Position numbers and translations under genes: made by a program
Part shown: positions 1 through 8,158 of the stretch, piece after piece
Numbering within the stretch: the stretch's first letter is position 1
How the letters are laid out: each line of letters opens with the position of its first letter
The notes under the pieces: model-generated
Seen by the model: only the letters and a program-made list of their open reading frames with translations
What the model was told of the DNA's origin: nothing
Database searches by the model: none
NCBI GenBank assembly: GCA_018262095.1
Contig: JAGTRW010000028.1
Span: 1-55,114, forward strand
Source: Pseudomonadota bacterium
GTDB lineage: Bacteria; Pseudomonadota; Gammaproteobacteria; Burkholderiales; Rhodocyclaceae
DNA: 55,114 nt
Reading direction: 5' to 3'

Positions 1-391
1 ATTCAAGCTCGCCCTGCAAGCGATGCATGCGCTCGAGCAGCGCTTCGTGATCGGCGTCGGCTTCGCCCATCGCATGCGCCACCGCGTGATAATCGGCGAG
101 CAGCGCGGAAACCTCGCCCATGCCGGCGACCACCGCGGCGAACACGGTCAGCTCGGGGTCAAACGGCGGTTCCTGCGGCACATAGCCCATGCGGATTCCG
201 GGCTGCAGCCAGACGCTGCCGTCGTCAAGCGCGCCCTGGCCGGCCAGAGCGCGCAACATCGACGATTTGCCGGTGCCGTTGCGGCCGATCAGCGCAACGC
301 GTTCGCCCGGATCGAGCTGAAAATCGGCGTGGTCAAGAAGAGGAACGTGGCCATAGGCGAGCGAGGCATCGGACAGAATCAGTTGCGGCAT
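1..391 (-). CDS. ABC-F family ATPase, N-terminal part (cut by window edge)
   Basis: The minus-strand frame starts with ATG at 391 and runs off the window edge, giving about 130 N-terminal residues. It opens with a typical ABC-F nucleotide-binding domain: MPQLILSDASLAYG, then the Walker A GRNGTGKSS near residues 37-45, followed by a Q-loop region (GYVPQEPPF). ABC-F proteins carry two ABC domains without membrane segments and act at the ribosome or, for Uup, in DNA-related roles. The start lies 9 bp after the stop of the peroxiredoxin gene, so the two may be cotranscribed. The Uup/EttA subgroup cannot be settled from this fragment, though the N-terminal style is Uup-like. Confidence 0.85.
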   Translation of the reverse strand, partial: MPQLILSDASLAYGHVPLLDHADFQLDPGERVALIGRNGTGKSSMLRALAGQGALDDGSVWLQPGIRMGYVPQEPPFDPELTVFAAVVAGMGEVSALLADYHAVAHAMGEADADHEALLERMHRLQGELE

Positions 392-400
392 GAAGTGAGC

Positions 401-931
401 TTACTTTCGGGAGGATGAGGACAGTTGCTTGAGGTCGGCAATAATCTCGGCGGAATGCTTCGAGGTATCGACCTTGAGATAGGTTTTCGCAATTTTACCC
501 TGCGGGTCGATCAGAAACGTATAACGCCGCGCGAAACGCGCGACAAACCAGTCGGCGTAGGCGCCATAACGCCGCGCCACGTCGCCGTCGTGGTCGGCGA
601 GCAGCGGGAAAGGCAGATGGTACTTGCTGGCAAAGGCGGCGTTCGACGTTGCGCTGTCGATGCTCACGCCGACGATCTGCGCGCCGAGCGCGGTGAGTTG
701 CGCGAGGTCGTCTCGAAAGCTGCAGGCTTCCTCGGTACAGCCCGGCGTATCGTTTTTCGGGTAAAAATAGAGCACCACCCACTTGCCGCGCAAGCTGTCG
801 AGCGAAACATCGCGCCCGCCCTGATCGGACAAGTCAAACGCCGGCGCCAGACTGCCGACCGCCGGCACGTCGTCGGCCCAGGCCAGGTTAAACGCGACCA
901 GCGACAGCAACAATCCGATTCGCTTGAGCAT
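401..931 (-). CDS. Exported thiol peroxidase, peroxiredoxin of the BCP/PrxQ type
   Basis: The protein has about 176 residues and a peroxiredoxin fold. An N-terminal hydrophobic segment (LLLSLVAFNLAWA) looks like a signal peptide, so it probably acts in the periplasm. The peroxidatic site is PKNDTPGCTEEAC, with the second cysteine five residues after the first as in BCP/PrxQ enzymes that form an intramolecular disulfide. Three ATG codons follow one another (937, 934, 931). The AGGAG just upstream is well spaced (7 nt) only for the one at 931, so that start was chosen. An exported BCP is less common than the cytoplasmic form. The likely role is reduction of hydrogen or organic peroxides by a thioredoxin-like donor. 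Confidence 0.88.
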   Translation of the reverse strand: MLKRIGLLLSLVAFNLAWADDVPAVGSLAPAFDLSDQGGRDVSLDSLRGKWVVLYFYPKNDTPGCTEEACSFRDDLAQLTALGAQIVGVSIDSATSNAAFASKYHLPFPLLADHDGDVARRYGAYADWFVARFARRYTFLIDPQGKIAKTYLKVDTSKHSAEIIADLKQLSSSSRK

Positions 932-998
932 CATCATTCTCCTGAAATCAACAGAAACTGGCGGCCGACCGCCCCGACGCGATAGAATACGCGCCGAC

Positions 999-1073
999 CT
1001 CCTCGTAGCATAATGGATAGTGCACGCGCCTCCTAAGCGTGAGATATGGGTTCGATTCCCGTCGAGGAGGCCA
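999..1073 (+). tRNA. tRNA-Arg (anticodon CCT)
   Basis: The cloverleaf can be drawn by eye. Acceptor CTCCTCG pairs with CGAGGAG, the D-arm GCATAATGGATAGTGC follows T8-A9, the anticodon stem CGCGC/GCGTG (one G-U pair) holds loop CTCCTAA with anticodon CCT, and the T-arm has TTCGATT. CCA is encoded. A TAGAAT hexamer at 983-988 could be its -10 element. Confidence 0.93.
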
Positions 1074-1108
1074 GTTCAACATCCAACGCAGTCCAGCAGC
1101 CCCCACAG

Positions 1109-1133
1109 AACCCGCCCAAGTGCGGGTTTTTTA
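1109..1133 (+). terminator. Rho-independent terminator after tRNA-Arg
   Basis: Stem AACCCGC (1109-1115) pairs with GCGGGTT (1122-1128) around a 6-nt loop and is followed by a T run. It sits 35 bp after the tRNA. Confidence 0.85.
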
Positions 1134-1333
1134 TCGACTTTTTATACGCAAGCGTTTCAGCTGAGACTTTTCGGGGGCTCCTGAAGGTCTGGCCCGAGCC
1201 TAGCGCCACCCCCGTCTAAGTGCCAGGAACGCTTTGCCCGGGAAGCTTGGCTAGTTTTAAGCGCATAATTGGCGAGCCCGCCCCGCCAGTGATCAGCAAT
1301 GCACCGGCCACGACAATTTTTCGAAGGCGCAAA

Positions 1334-2056
1334 ATGCTGAAGTATTTTCTCCTGGCAGTTTTAGCCTCCACGGCGGTTTCCGCTGATGCCGATGTCTTCA
1401 AGTGCAAAGGGGCTGACGGCAAGGTCCAGTTCTCTGACACCGCCTGCAAGGCTGACAGCACGTCGGAGCTGATGCCTGACCGCGCCCCGGTCACGCAACA
1501 GCAGAGCCATGAGGCCCAGCAAAGGGGGCAACGACTACAGAACGAAGCAGCTGCTCTCGATGAAGAAAAGGCCTCTGCGCGTGCAGCTCAGCAAGCCCAA
1601 CAGCAGCGTCAGGATTCTGAGGCAGTGAAGAAGTCAGCCACAGCGAAGATTTCAGACGACGACGCTGAAGCGGTGGCCACTTGCGTGAAGGACGTCGAAC
1701 GGCGTGGCGCGTCGCAAAACGTCAAGGCCGAGATGATCGCGGCGTGCCGTACGGCCGGATCGGCCCAGCGTTCCTCAGGCATTTCGAGCGATGCGGTCAG
1801 CACATGCGTTAGGAATGTTGAGCGCACAGGAGCGTCAGAGAAAGACAAGGCTCGACAGTTGGCGCTTTGTCACGGAGGCGACGTTCAGCCTGAGCCCCTG
1901 CCACCACCAAAGCCCCACCCCACAACAGTCACTTCATGCGACAAGGCCAACTGCTGGGATAATTTGGGCGGCAGATACAACAAGACAGGAAGCAAGCTGA
2001 TCCGGAGCGACGGCAAGGTTTGTCAGCTCATCGGCAATCTGCTCAACTGCAATTGA
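1334..2056 (+). CDS. Exported DUF4124-like protein with duplicated cysteine module
   Basis: The protein has 240 residues. The ATG at 1334 follows a GAAGGCG Shine-Dalgarno-like stretch and begins a clear signal peptide (MLKYFLLAVLASTAVSADA). The mature start, DVFKCKGADGKVQFSDTAC, matches DUF4124, a short domain common in exported proteobacterial proteins of unknown function. A Gln/Ala-rich, probably helical linker follows. Then come two related modules of about 30 residues, AVATCVKDVERRGAS...AACR and AVSTCVRNVERTGAS...ALCH, each with a pair of cysteines that could form a disulfide. The C-terminus holds four more cysteines. The function is unknown. The frame stays open upstream to 1220, but that part has no signal peptide and a weaker start. 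Confidence 0.75.
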   Translation: MLKYFLLAVLASTAVSADADVFKCKGADGKVQFSDTACKADSTSELMPDRAPVTQQQSHEAQQRGQRLQNEAAALDEEKASARAAQQAQQQRQDSEAVKKSATAKISDDDAEAVATCVKDVERRGASQNVKAEMIAACRTAGSAQRSSGISSDAVSTCVRNVERTGASEKDKARQLALCHGGDVQPEPLPPPKPHPTTVTSCDKANCWDNLGGRYNKTGSKLIRSDGKVCQLIGNLLNCN

Positions 2057-2717
2057 CGATTGTCCAACGATTTACAGGGCGCTGCTGCTCTCGCCCTTGC
2101 CCTGCAGGCGACCAAGGCAAAGACAGGCGGACACCTGGTATGTTGTCACCGGCGAAGAGGCCGCAGAATCATAGCGGCCGCCAAGCAACGCGCCGAGGAA
2201 ATCGCGGGGAAGCGTATGGTGCCATGAACCGCACCAAGGAATTTTCCGATGCAACCCAGGCCGGCTTTTCGTCGCTCATGGCTTTGACCGAAAAAGCTGT
2301 TTCTCAAGTTTCTCAGCCATTTCTCACTATTCTTGCGAAAAATGAAAAGCGGTCAACCGCCCCCCTCCCTCGCAAGACAAGCGCCGGGCAATGGCCGACT
2401 TATCGTTGCGGCGGATGTCGCAATCCACAAGAATCAACGCCGGAAATACCAGCTTTCACCGCCGCCTCCTTTGACAATCTCGCATTGGCACGTAATGTGC
2501 TCATTGCTCGTGCAAGCGAGGACAGCCATTTGCATGACGATCAAAGCAATGCCTCAACAGCTGCTTTGGTGGGCAGTTGCGCGTGCGCCCAAGGCCGGAC
2601 GAAATGGCCCAAAGCGTATTCGCTACTGGCGACTGGACCGTTTATTGACAATTACCGCAGAATGACCGGTGAATTGAACGACACGAACATTCTGCGACTT
2701 ATATGCATGGTGAATTT
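2057..2717. other. Long intergenic region ahead of dhaK
   Basis: This 661-bp stretch has no convincing gene. A frame beginning at 2224 (MNRTKEFSDATQAGFSSL...) briefly looks protein-like, vaguely phasin-like, then turns into low-likelihood sequence, so it may be a decayed gene or chance. The region carries a sigma54-type promoter (2486-2501). It also has TTTCTCA three times (2300, 2309, 2320) and TTGCG/CGCAA half-sites, including an inverted pair at 2406-2423, which could be activator sites. Confidence 0.5.
2486..2501 (+). promoter_or_regulatory. Sigma54 (-24/-12) promoter for dhaKL
   Basis: TGGCACGTAATGTGCT matches the sigma54 consensus TGGCACG-N4-TTGCW with one mismatch, and the GG and GC dinucleotides are exactly 10 bp apart. 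Transcription would start near 2512, giving a leader of about 206 nt before dhaK. An EBP is encoded downstream at 4809-6581. Confidence 0.72.
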
Positions 2718-3716
2718 ATGAAAAAAATAATCAACGCGCCCGATCATGTACTTCAAGACATGTTGACCGGAATGGTCGCCGCGCATCCTGACTATGTGCG
2801 AAAACTGCCTGACTACAATTGTCTCGTCAATCGACTTTCGCCGATTGCCGGAAAAGTCGGCATCATCTCCGGCGGCGGCAGTGGCCATGAGCCGGCACAC
2901 GCGGGTTTCATCGGCAAAGGGATGCTCGACGCCGCGTGCATCGGCAACGTATTTTCGTCGCCCACCCCCGATCATTTCCTCGAGGCGGCGAAGGCGGCAG
3001 ACAGCGGCGCCGGCGTGCTGATGGTCATCAAGAACTACTCGGGCGACTTGATGAACTCGCAAATGGCCGAGGAAATGGCCGAGTTCGAAGACGTCAAGGT
3101 TGCCAGGGTCATCGTCGATGACGACGTCGCCGTCAAGAACAGCACCTACACGACCGGACGCCGCGGAATTGCGGGAACCATCTTCGTCCATAAAATCGCC
3201 GGCGCGATGGCGGCGCGAGGCGCTGATCTGGCTGAGGTCAAACGCGTTGCCGAGAAAACCGTCGCCAACGTCCGCTCGATGGGAATGGCGCTGACCCCCT
3301 GCATCGTCCCGATTGCCGGGAAAGCCAATTTCCACCTGGCTGACGACGAAGTCGAAATCGGCATGGGAATTCACGGCGAACCGGGAATAAACCGATGCAA
3401 GATCACCACCGCCGATGAAATCACTTCAGTCCTGCTTGAAAAAATAATCACCGACCTGCCGTTCGCCAAGGGCGACGAAGTCGCCGTTCTGGTCAATGGG
3501 CTTGGCGCGACCCCGCTGATGGAGCTGTATATCGTCAACAAGAAAGTCAGCGAAATTTGCGCCGAGCGTGGAATCAAGATCTACCGGACCTACGTTGGCG
3601 AATACATGACGGCACTCGAAATGGCCGGCGCGTCGATCAGCCTGTTGCGTCTGGATGGCGAATTGAAAAGCTTGCTCGACGCCCCTGCCGACAGCATTGC
3701 ATTCAAGCAGTTTTGA
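2718..3716 (+). CDS. dhaK: Dihydroxyacetone kinase substrate-binding subunit DhaK
   Basis: The protein has 332 residues, close to the usual DhaK length. It keeps the substrate residues of the family: GGGSGHEPAHAG with His57, NYSGD with Asp110, and GMGIHGEPG with His219, the histidine that forms the covalent hemiaminal with dihydroxyacetone. DhaK holds the substrate while DhaL passes on the phosphate, making dihydroxyacetone phosphate in the cytoplasm. The ATG at 2718 was preferred to the in-frame ATG at 2703 because a GGTG lies about 8 nt upstream and the product then begins MKKIINAP as in relatives. dhaL follows after 23 bp. The true substrate may differ from dihydroxyacetone given the unusual neighbours. 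Confidence 0.93.
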   Translation: MKKIINAPDHVLQDMLTGMVAAHPDYVRKLPDYNCLVNRLSPIAGKVGIISGGGSGHEPAHAGFIGKGMLDAACIGNVFSSPTPDHFLEAAKAADSGAGVLMVIKNYSGDLMNSQMAEEMAEFEDVKVARVIVDDDVAVKNSTYTTGRRGIAGTIFVHKIAGAMAARGADLAEVKRVAEKTVANVRSMGMALTPCIVPIAGKANFHLADDEVEIGMGIHGEPGINRCKITTADEITSVLLEKIITDLPFAKGDEVAVLVNGLGATPLMELYIVNKKVSEICAERGIKIYRTYVGEYMTALEMAGASISLLRLDGELKSLLDAPADSIAFKQF

Positions 3717-3739
3717 CCCGTATTGAAAGGTACCTATAA

Positions 3740-4372
3740 ATGGACAAATTAGCAGCCGTCGATGTGGTGAATATCATTGCCGAGTTTTCCAAGGTGATTA
3801 TCGCCAATCGTGATTACCTCAACGAGTTGGATGGAAAATTGGGCGATGCCGATTTCGGCACCAGCATTTGCGCAGGATGTTGCGCAGTCGAAAAAATCAT
3901 TCCGGAGTTGGGCTCGACAAAAACAGGGTTTGCACTCGGAAAAACCGGAACGACACTGGTCAAGTCGATGGGCGGCGCTTCTGGTCCGCTATTTGGCACG
4001 ATTTTCATGAAAGCCGGCAAGGCCCTGGGAGAGACCACAGAAGTCGGCGTACAAGAGCTCGCCAACATGTTCGCTGCGAGTCTTTCCGGAGTAAAAACCC
4101 TGGGCAAATCCGACGTCGGCGACAAAACCCTGATCGACGCGCTGGCCCCGGCCAGCATCGCACTTGAGGCGGCGGCGGCGAACAACTCGTCGTTGCAGGT
4201 GGCGCTAGCCAATGCCAGCGCGGCGGCGGCGCAGGGTGTGGAAGACACCAAGAATCTGGTTGCCAACCGGGGGCGCGCCCACTACGTCGGCGAACGCGCC
4301 TTGGGCCATCAAGATGCGGGCGCCACGGCGATTCAGATGTTGTTCAAAGTCTTCGCCGACTACGTCAACTAG
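3740..4372 (+). CDS. dhaL: Dihydroxyacetone kinase ADP-binding subunit DhaL
   Basis: The protein has 210 residues and is all-helical by composition. The Mg-ADP site is recognisable: LDGKLGDADFG with Asp31, Asp36 and Asp38, then MGGASGPLFGT, GDKTLIDAL and GRAHYVGERALGHQDAGAT. In PTS-linked DhaL the metal loop usually reads GDADHG; here the histidine is phenylalanine. In the bacterial PTS-dependent kinase the bound ADP is rephosphorylated by DhaM, but no dhaM or PTS gene is in the window. The phosphate donor is therefore unclear: DhaM elsewhere, or direct ATP use. A perfect 14-bp hairpin follows the stop. Confidence 0.92.
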   Translation: MDKLAAVDVVNIIAEFSKVIIANRDYLNELDGKLGDADFGTSICAGCCAVEKIIPELGSTKTGFALGKTGTTLVKSMGGASGPLFGTIFMKAGKALGETTEVGVQELANMFAASLSGVKTLGKSDVGDKTLIDALAPASIALEAAAANNSSLQVALANASAAAAQGVEDTKNLVANRGRAHYVGERALGHQDAGATAIQMLFKVFADYVN

Positions 4373-4389
4373 TCGAGCAGGTCCTCTTC

Positions 4390-4423
4390 ATAGGCTCAGC
4401 AAGCATTGTCTTGCTGAGCCTAT
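4390..4423 (+). terminator. Hairpin after dhaL
   Basis: ATAGGCTCAGCAAG (4390-4403) and CTTGCTGAGCCTAT (4410-4423) form a perfect 14-bp stem with a 6-nt loop, 17 bp after the dhaL stop. No T run follows, so it may be an RNA-stabilising hairpin or a factor-assisted terminator. Confidence 0.6.
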
Positions 4424-4808
4424 TGCCGCCCCCAACGCTTGGCGAACGCGGCAAAGCTCTTTTTAGCAGCCTTCGACGCGGCGATCTGTTTACGGCAAGA
4501 CTTTCCGCAGCACGCAGCCTTGCCCGGCGATCCGATCTCACCGTGGCGAACAAGGCCCTCGCCTGCGCGCTAGCCAGAGCGCCCCATCCGCTTGGCGCAG
4601 CGCCCAGACGAGCGATCTATGCGCGACGCCGCTGCAAAATTCGAGTAGTCTTCAAAGCTGCGTTTTCTCCGTCAGCAAGCTGCCCCGGTCACACAGCAAG
4701 GTCTGGAGGCAGCTGCCAGGCTATCGTCACAGACGTTCCAGGTCGTGTGCGAAACAGCGAAGATCCGTATAGTTGTTGTCCTATCCAATTCATTCAGAGC
4801 GAAGATCA
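4424..4808. other. Intergenic region between dhaL and the sigma54 regulator
   Basis: No intact gene is seen. On the minus strand a 49-codon frame (4420-4569) without a start codon encodes a protein-like, Cys/Lys/Ala-rich tail (GSPGKAACCGKSC, then SKAAKKSFAAFAKRWGRQ and stop). It may be a gene remnant or a dispersed repeat. The rest shows nothing recognisable; a promoter for the regulator is presumably here, but no good -35/-10 pair was found. Confidence 0.4.
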
Positions 4809-6581
4809 ATGACCGGGCTGTTAGATATACGAGATGCTGTTCAGCAGATCTCTGAAGCCATAGCGAGCGTTCTGGATATCGACGTCATCATCTCCGACGC
4901 CGATTTCCGGAAAATCGGCGACACCAAGAAGCACTACAAACTCGAAGTCAAGGAAATCAAGGAAAAGTACGTCATCGGCGGCGTGATCAAAACAGGTGTC
5001 ACCCAGGTCATTGGCGGAAAAACCGAGAGCGAGCATTGCTTATCGTGTGGAATTCAGGAGAACTGCAACCTGGAAGCCATGATCTGCGTTCCCATCCGCA
5101 ATTTGGAAAAATGTATCGGCGCGATCGGCCTGATCGCGATCACCGAATCGTCGCGCCAAAGGCTGCTCGAGAACCAGAAGAATCTGATCGAGTTTACCGA
5201 ACGCATGGCTGATCTCATCGTCGGCAAACTGCGTGAGAAGGAAGCGACGACCAAGCTGACCGTCGCACGGAATCAATTGATTTCGATCATGAATTCAATC
5301 GACGAAGGAATCGCCGCCACCGACGAGAACGGCCGTATCGTCTATCTGAATTCGGTGCTCGAAGAAATACTGCGCGCCAAGAGCGAAACGCTGATTGGTA
5401 AAAACATTGGCGACGTTTTTGCCGTCCCCTACATTACCGCGCTCGTAAACGACGGAACCAAATTCAACAACATCGAGTGGCGCGTCAGCAATCCGGACCT
5501 CGATGTGCATTGCCTCATTTCTGGCAGCACCGTGATCCTCGAGGAAAAAAACGCCGGGTCGATCATCGTCCTGAAGAAGATGGAGGATGTCTACAAGGTC
5601 ATCAACAAGCTCACCACGGCCGCCTTATCGACGTCATTTGAGCAGATTATCGGCGACAGCCCGGCGATGATTCAGCTCAAGGAGACAGCGCTCAGGGTTG
5701 CCGCCGGAAGTTCGAGCATTCTGATCACCGGAGAAAGTGGAACCGGAAAGGAGCTGTTTGCCCGCGCCATTCACCATTGCAGCCCCCGATGCAAGAGCCC
5801 GTTTATCGCCATCAATTGTGCGGCGATGCCCGAAGCGCTGATTGAGAGCGAGTTGTTCGGCTACGAAGAAGGTTCATTTACCGGCGCCTCGCGCGGCGGC
5901 CGTCCGGGAAAATTCCAGCTAGCGCATGGCGGAACGATCTTCCTCGACGAAATCGGCGACATGCCGCTGCATTTGCAGCCGAAACTGTTGCGCGTCATTC
6001 AAGAGAAGACCGTCGAGAAGTTGGGCGGACACAAGAGCATAAATGTCGATGTCCGCCTGATTGCGGCGACCAACAAGGATCTCGAAAGCATGGTCGAGCG
6101 TGGCGAATTCCGCGAGGACCTGTATTACCGAATCAATGTCATCCCCTTGCATATTCCGCCGCTCAGGAGTCGTCCGGGCGATGTGCGCCTGCTGCTGTCT
6201 TGCCTGCTCAAGCAATACAACGCCAAGCTGAACAAGAAGATCAAAGGCTTTACCGCAGACGCGGAAAGCACCTTGTTGTCCTGCCGCTGGAAAGGAAACG
6301 TCAGAGAACTCGCCAACGTCGTCGAGTACGCCATAAATATGGAGCCCTCCGCTTATATCACGACCAACAGCCTGCCCTTCAGGATTTTCGAAAAAGCTCA
6401 AGACCCCACTCAGAGCGCGCCGGTATCGACGCTCCATCTGGCCGAAAAGGAATTGATCCGCAACGTGCTGGCGGAATTCGGCGCGTCGGTTTCGGCCAAG
6501 CGGCGCGCCGCCGAGACGCTGGGAATCAGCCTGTCCACGCTGTATCGCAAACTCAAGGAAATGGAGATCGACCGAGCTTAG
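4809..6581 (+). CDS. Sigma54-dependent enhancer-binding activator (GAF-like, PAS, AAA+, Fis HTH)
   Basis: The protein has 590 residues. The N-terminal region (about 1-140) looks GAF-like and carries a cysteine cluster, Cys77-X2-Cys80-X5-Cys86 plus Cys93 and Cys102, which could bind a metal or sense redox state. A PAS-like segment (about 150-255) follows. The AAA+ core spans about 278-510: Walker A GESGTGKE (308-315), sigma54-contact loop GSFTGA (355-360; consensus GAFTGA), Walker B IFLDEIGD (377-384), and an arginine-finger region [11 protein letters not shown] Fis-type helix-turn-helix lies at 545-585. EBPs use ATP to open sigma54-RNA polymerase complexes. Sigma54 promoters ahead of dhaK, the liv operon and the ATC-hydrolase-family gene are its likely targets. 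The start at 4809 was chosen over 4773 by alignment of the GAF-like region. Confidence 0.93.
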   Translation: MTGLLDIRDAVQQISEAIASVLDIDVIISDADFRKIGDTKKHYKLEVKEIKEKYVIGGVIKTGVTQVIGGKTESEHCLSCGIQENCNLEAMICVPIRNLEKCIGAIGLIAITESSRQRLLENQKNLIEFTERMADLIVGKLREKEATTKLTVARNQLISIMNSIDEGIAATDENGRIVYLNSVLEEILRAKSETLIGKNIGDVFAVPYITALVNDGTKFNNIEWRVSNPDLDVHCLISGSTVILEEKNAGSIIVLKKMEDVYKVINKLTTAALSTSFEQIIGDSPAMIQLKETALRVAAGSSSILITGESGTGKELFARAIHHCSPRCKSPFIAINCAAMPEALIESELFGYEEGSFTGASRGGRPGKFQLAHGGTIFLDEIGDMPLHLQPKLLRVIQEKTVEKLGGHKSINVDVRLIAATNKDLESMVERGEFREDLYYRINVIPLHIPPLRSRPGDVRLLLSCLLKQYNAKLNKKIKGFTADAESTLLSCRWKGNVRELANVVEYAINMEPSAYITTNSLPFRIFEKAQDPTQSAPVSTLHLAEKELIRNVLAEFGASVSAKRRAAETLGISLSTLYRKLKEMEIDRA

Positions 6582-6610
6582 CGCTCGATCGATCTAGCGC
6601 GCGCCGATCG

Positions 6611-6652
6611 TGCGGGGCATGACGACAAAGATCAGTGATCGGACGCCCCGCA
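6611..6652. terminator. Hairpin between convergent genes
   Basis: TGCGGGGC (6611-6618) pairs with GCCCCGCA (6645-6652), with an inner GATC/GATC. It lies between the convergent regulator and livF ends and may serve both. There is no clear T run. Confidence 0.4.
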
Positions 6653-6659
6653 AGAGCTT

Positions 6660-7379
6660 TCAGCTGGCATGCCCGCCGAGATAGGCAGCGCGTACCCGGG
6701 CATCGTTAGCCAACTCAGTGCTCGACCCCTCGATGGCGATGCGACCGCCGTCCATCACGTAGGCGTAATCGGCGACGCGTAGCGCCGCGCGCGCATTCTG
6801 CTCGACCAGCAGCACCGAATGCCCTTCAGTGCGAATCAAGCTGATCAGATCGAAGATTGCGCGAACTACTTTGGGCGCCAGCCCGAGCGAAGGCTCATCC
6901 ATCAGCAGCAACTTGGGGCGACACATCAGCGCGCGTGCGATGCAAAGCATCTGCTGCTCGCCACCGGACAAGGTACCGGCTTGCTGACGATAGCGAGCAC
7001 GCAGGATCGGAAAGCGGGCGAGCTGCTTTTCCTGCTCCTCGGCCTGCTCATCGGGACTCAAGCCGACAGCGCCGATACGCAGATTTTCCGCCACCGTCAT
7101 CGACGAAAAAATCTGCCGTCCTTCGGGCGCCTGCGCGAGGCCGGCGGCAACGATGCGATGCGAAGGCCAGCGCGAGATATCGCTGCCATCGAAGTGGATG
7201 CTCCCTGCCGTGCTGCGATAGACGCCCGACACCGCGCGCATCAACGTCGTCTTGCCGACCCCGTTGCTGCCCAGCACGGTGACGATGCCTCCGGTCGGCA
7301 CATGCAAGGAGACGCCGTCGAGAATGGTCTGCTCGCCCATGCGCACCTGCAGGCCCTTGATTTCCAACAAGGCGTTCAT
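6660..7379 (-). CDS. livF: Branched-chain amino acid-type ABC transporter ATPase LivF
   Basis: The protein has 239 residues and a single ABC domain: Walker A GSNGVGKTT, signature LSGGEQQM, Walker B LLLMDEPSLGLAP, and the H-loop replaced by LLVEQNA as is typical of LivF. It is the second ATPase of a HAAT-family importer that takes up amino acids or amide-like molecules. Its ATG overlaps the livG stop (ATGA), so the genes are translationally coupled. It is the last gene of the livK-H-M-G-F operon. The substrate cannot be read from the ATPase. Confidence 0.93.
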   Translation of the reverse strand: MNALLEIKGLQVRMGEQTILDGVSLHVPTGGIVTVLGSNGVGKTTLMRAVSGVYRSTAGSIHFDGSDISRWPSHRIVAAGLAQAPEGRQIFSSMTVAENLRIGAVGLSPDEQAEEQEKQLARFPILRARYRQQAGTLSGGEQQMLCIARALMCRPKLLLMDEPSLGLAPKVVRAIFDLISLIRTEGHSVLLVEQNARAALRVADYAYVMDGGRIAIEGSSTELANDARVRAAYLGGHAS

Positions 7380-8158
7380 GCGGCCTCCCCTTCATTCTCA
7401 ATATCGCTGCCCAGATAGGCTTCGAGAACGATCGGATCGCGTGAAATCTCCTGCGGCGTGCCGTCGGCGATCTTGCGCCCCGACGCCATCACCATCACGC
7501 GTTCGCACAAATTCATCACGAAGTTCATGTCGTGTTCCACCAGCAGCAGGCTCAAGCCTTCATCGGAGAGCTGGCGAACGAATTGGCCCAACTGCGCAGT
7601 CTCGGTGTCGTTGAGTCCGGCCGCCGGTTCATCGAGGATCAGCAGGCGTGGCGACAAGGCCAGCGCGCGCGCGATCTCGAGGTATTTGCGCTTGCCGTAC
7701 GACAGATTGGCGGCGAGCTCTCCGGCCACATCTTGCAGGCCTGCGCGCTCAAGCACCTCCCAGGTGCGCCGACTGATGTCTTCGGCGTAGCCACGACGGT
7801 GCAACAAGGCGGCAACCGGCGAATGGCCGAATGCACCGAGCGCGCCGATCGAGACATTGTCGAAGACCGAGAGGTTGGGCATCACGCGCAGGTTCTGAAA
7901 GGTTCGTGCCATACCGAGGCGAGCGACCTCGAATGACTTGAGCGACGATATATCGGAGTCGTCAAAGCGGACAGATCCCGACGAGAGCGGCGTAAAGCAG
8001 GTGATCAGATTGAACAGCGTGGTCTTGCCGGCGCCATTGGGCCCGATCAGCCCGACCCGTTCGCCACGCTGAACCACGCCGGAAAAATCATCGACCGCGA
8101 GCAGCCCGCCGAAACGCCGGGTGGCGTTGCGAATCTCCAGTAAAGGTGTTGTTGTCAT
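7376..8158 (-). CDS. livG: Branched-chain amino acid-type ABC transporter ATPase LivG
   Basis: The protein has about 260 residues. It contains Walker A GPNGAGKTT, signature LSYGKRKYLEIARAL, Walker B LLILDEPAAGLN, and LLLVEHDMNFV, all as in LivG. The ATG at 8158 overlaps the livM stop as ATGA and was chosen over the one at 8167, which lacks room for a ribosome site. It pairs with LivF on the cytoplasmic face of the LivH-LivM channel. Confidence 0.93.
   Translation of the reverse strand: MTTTPLLEIRNATRRFGGLLAVDDFSGVVQRGERVGLIGPNGAGKTTLFNLITCFTPLSSGSVRFDDSDISSLKSFEVARLGMARTFQNLRVMPNLSVFDNVSIGALGAFGHSPVAALLHRRGYAEDISRRTWEVLERAGLQDVAGELAANLSYGKRKYLEIARALALSPRLLILDEPAAGLNDTETAQLGQFVRQLSDEGLSLLLVEHDMNFVMNLCERVMVMASGRKIADGTPQEISRDPIVLEAYLGSDIENEGEAA

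Noticed and set aside
2020-2721. 233-codon frame spanning the dhaK upstream region
   Set aside because: It overlaps the end of the DUF4124-like gene, contains the sigma54 promoter and reads as non-protein sequence except for a short segment near 2224.
4411-4812. 133-codon plus-strand frame between dhaL and the regulator
   Set aside because: The translation is Arg/Ser/Ala-rich with no domain, it starts inside a hairpin and overlaps the regulator start.
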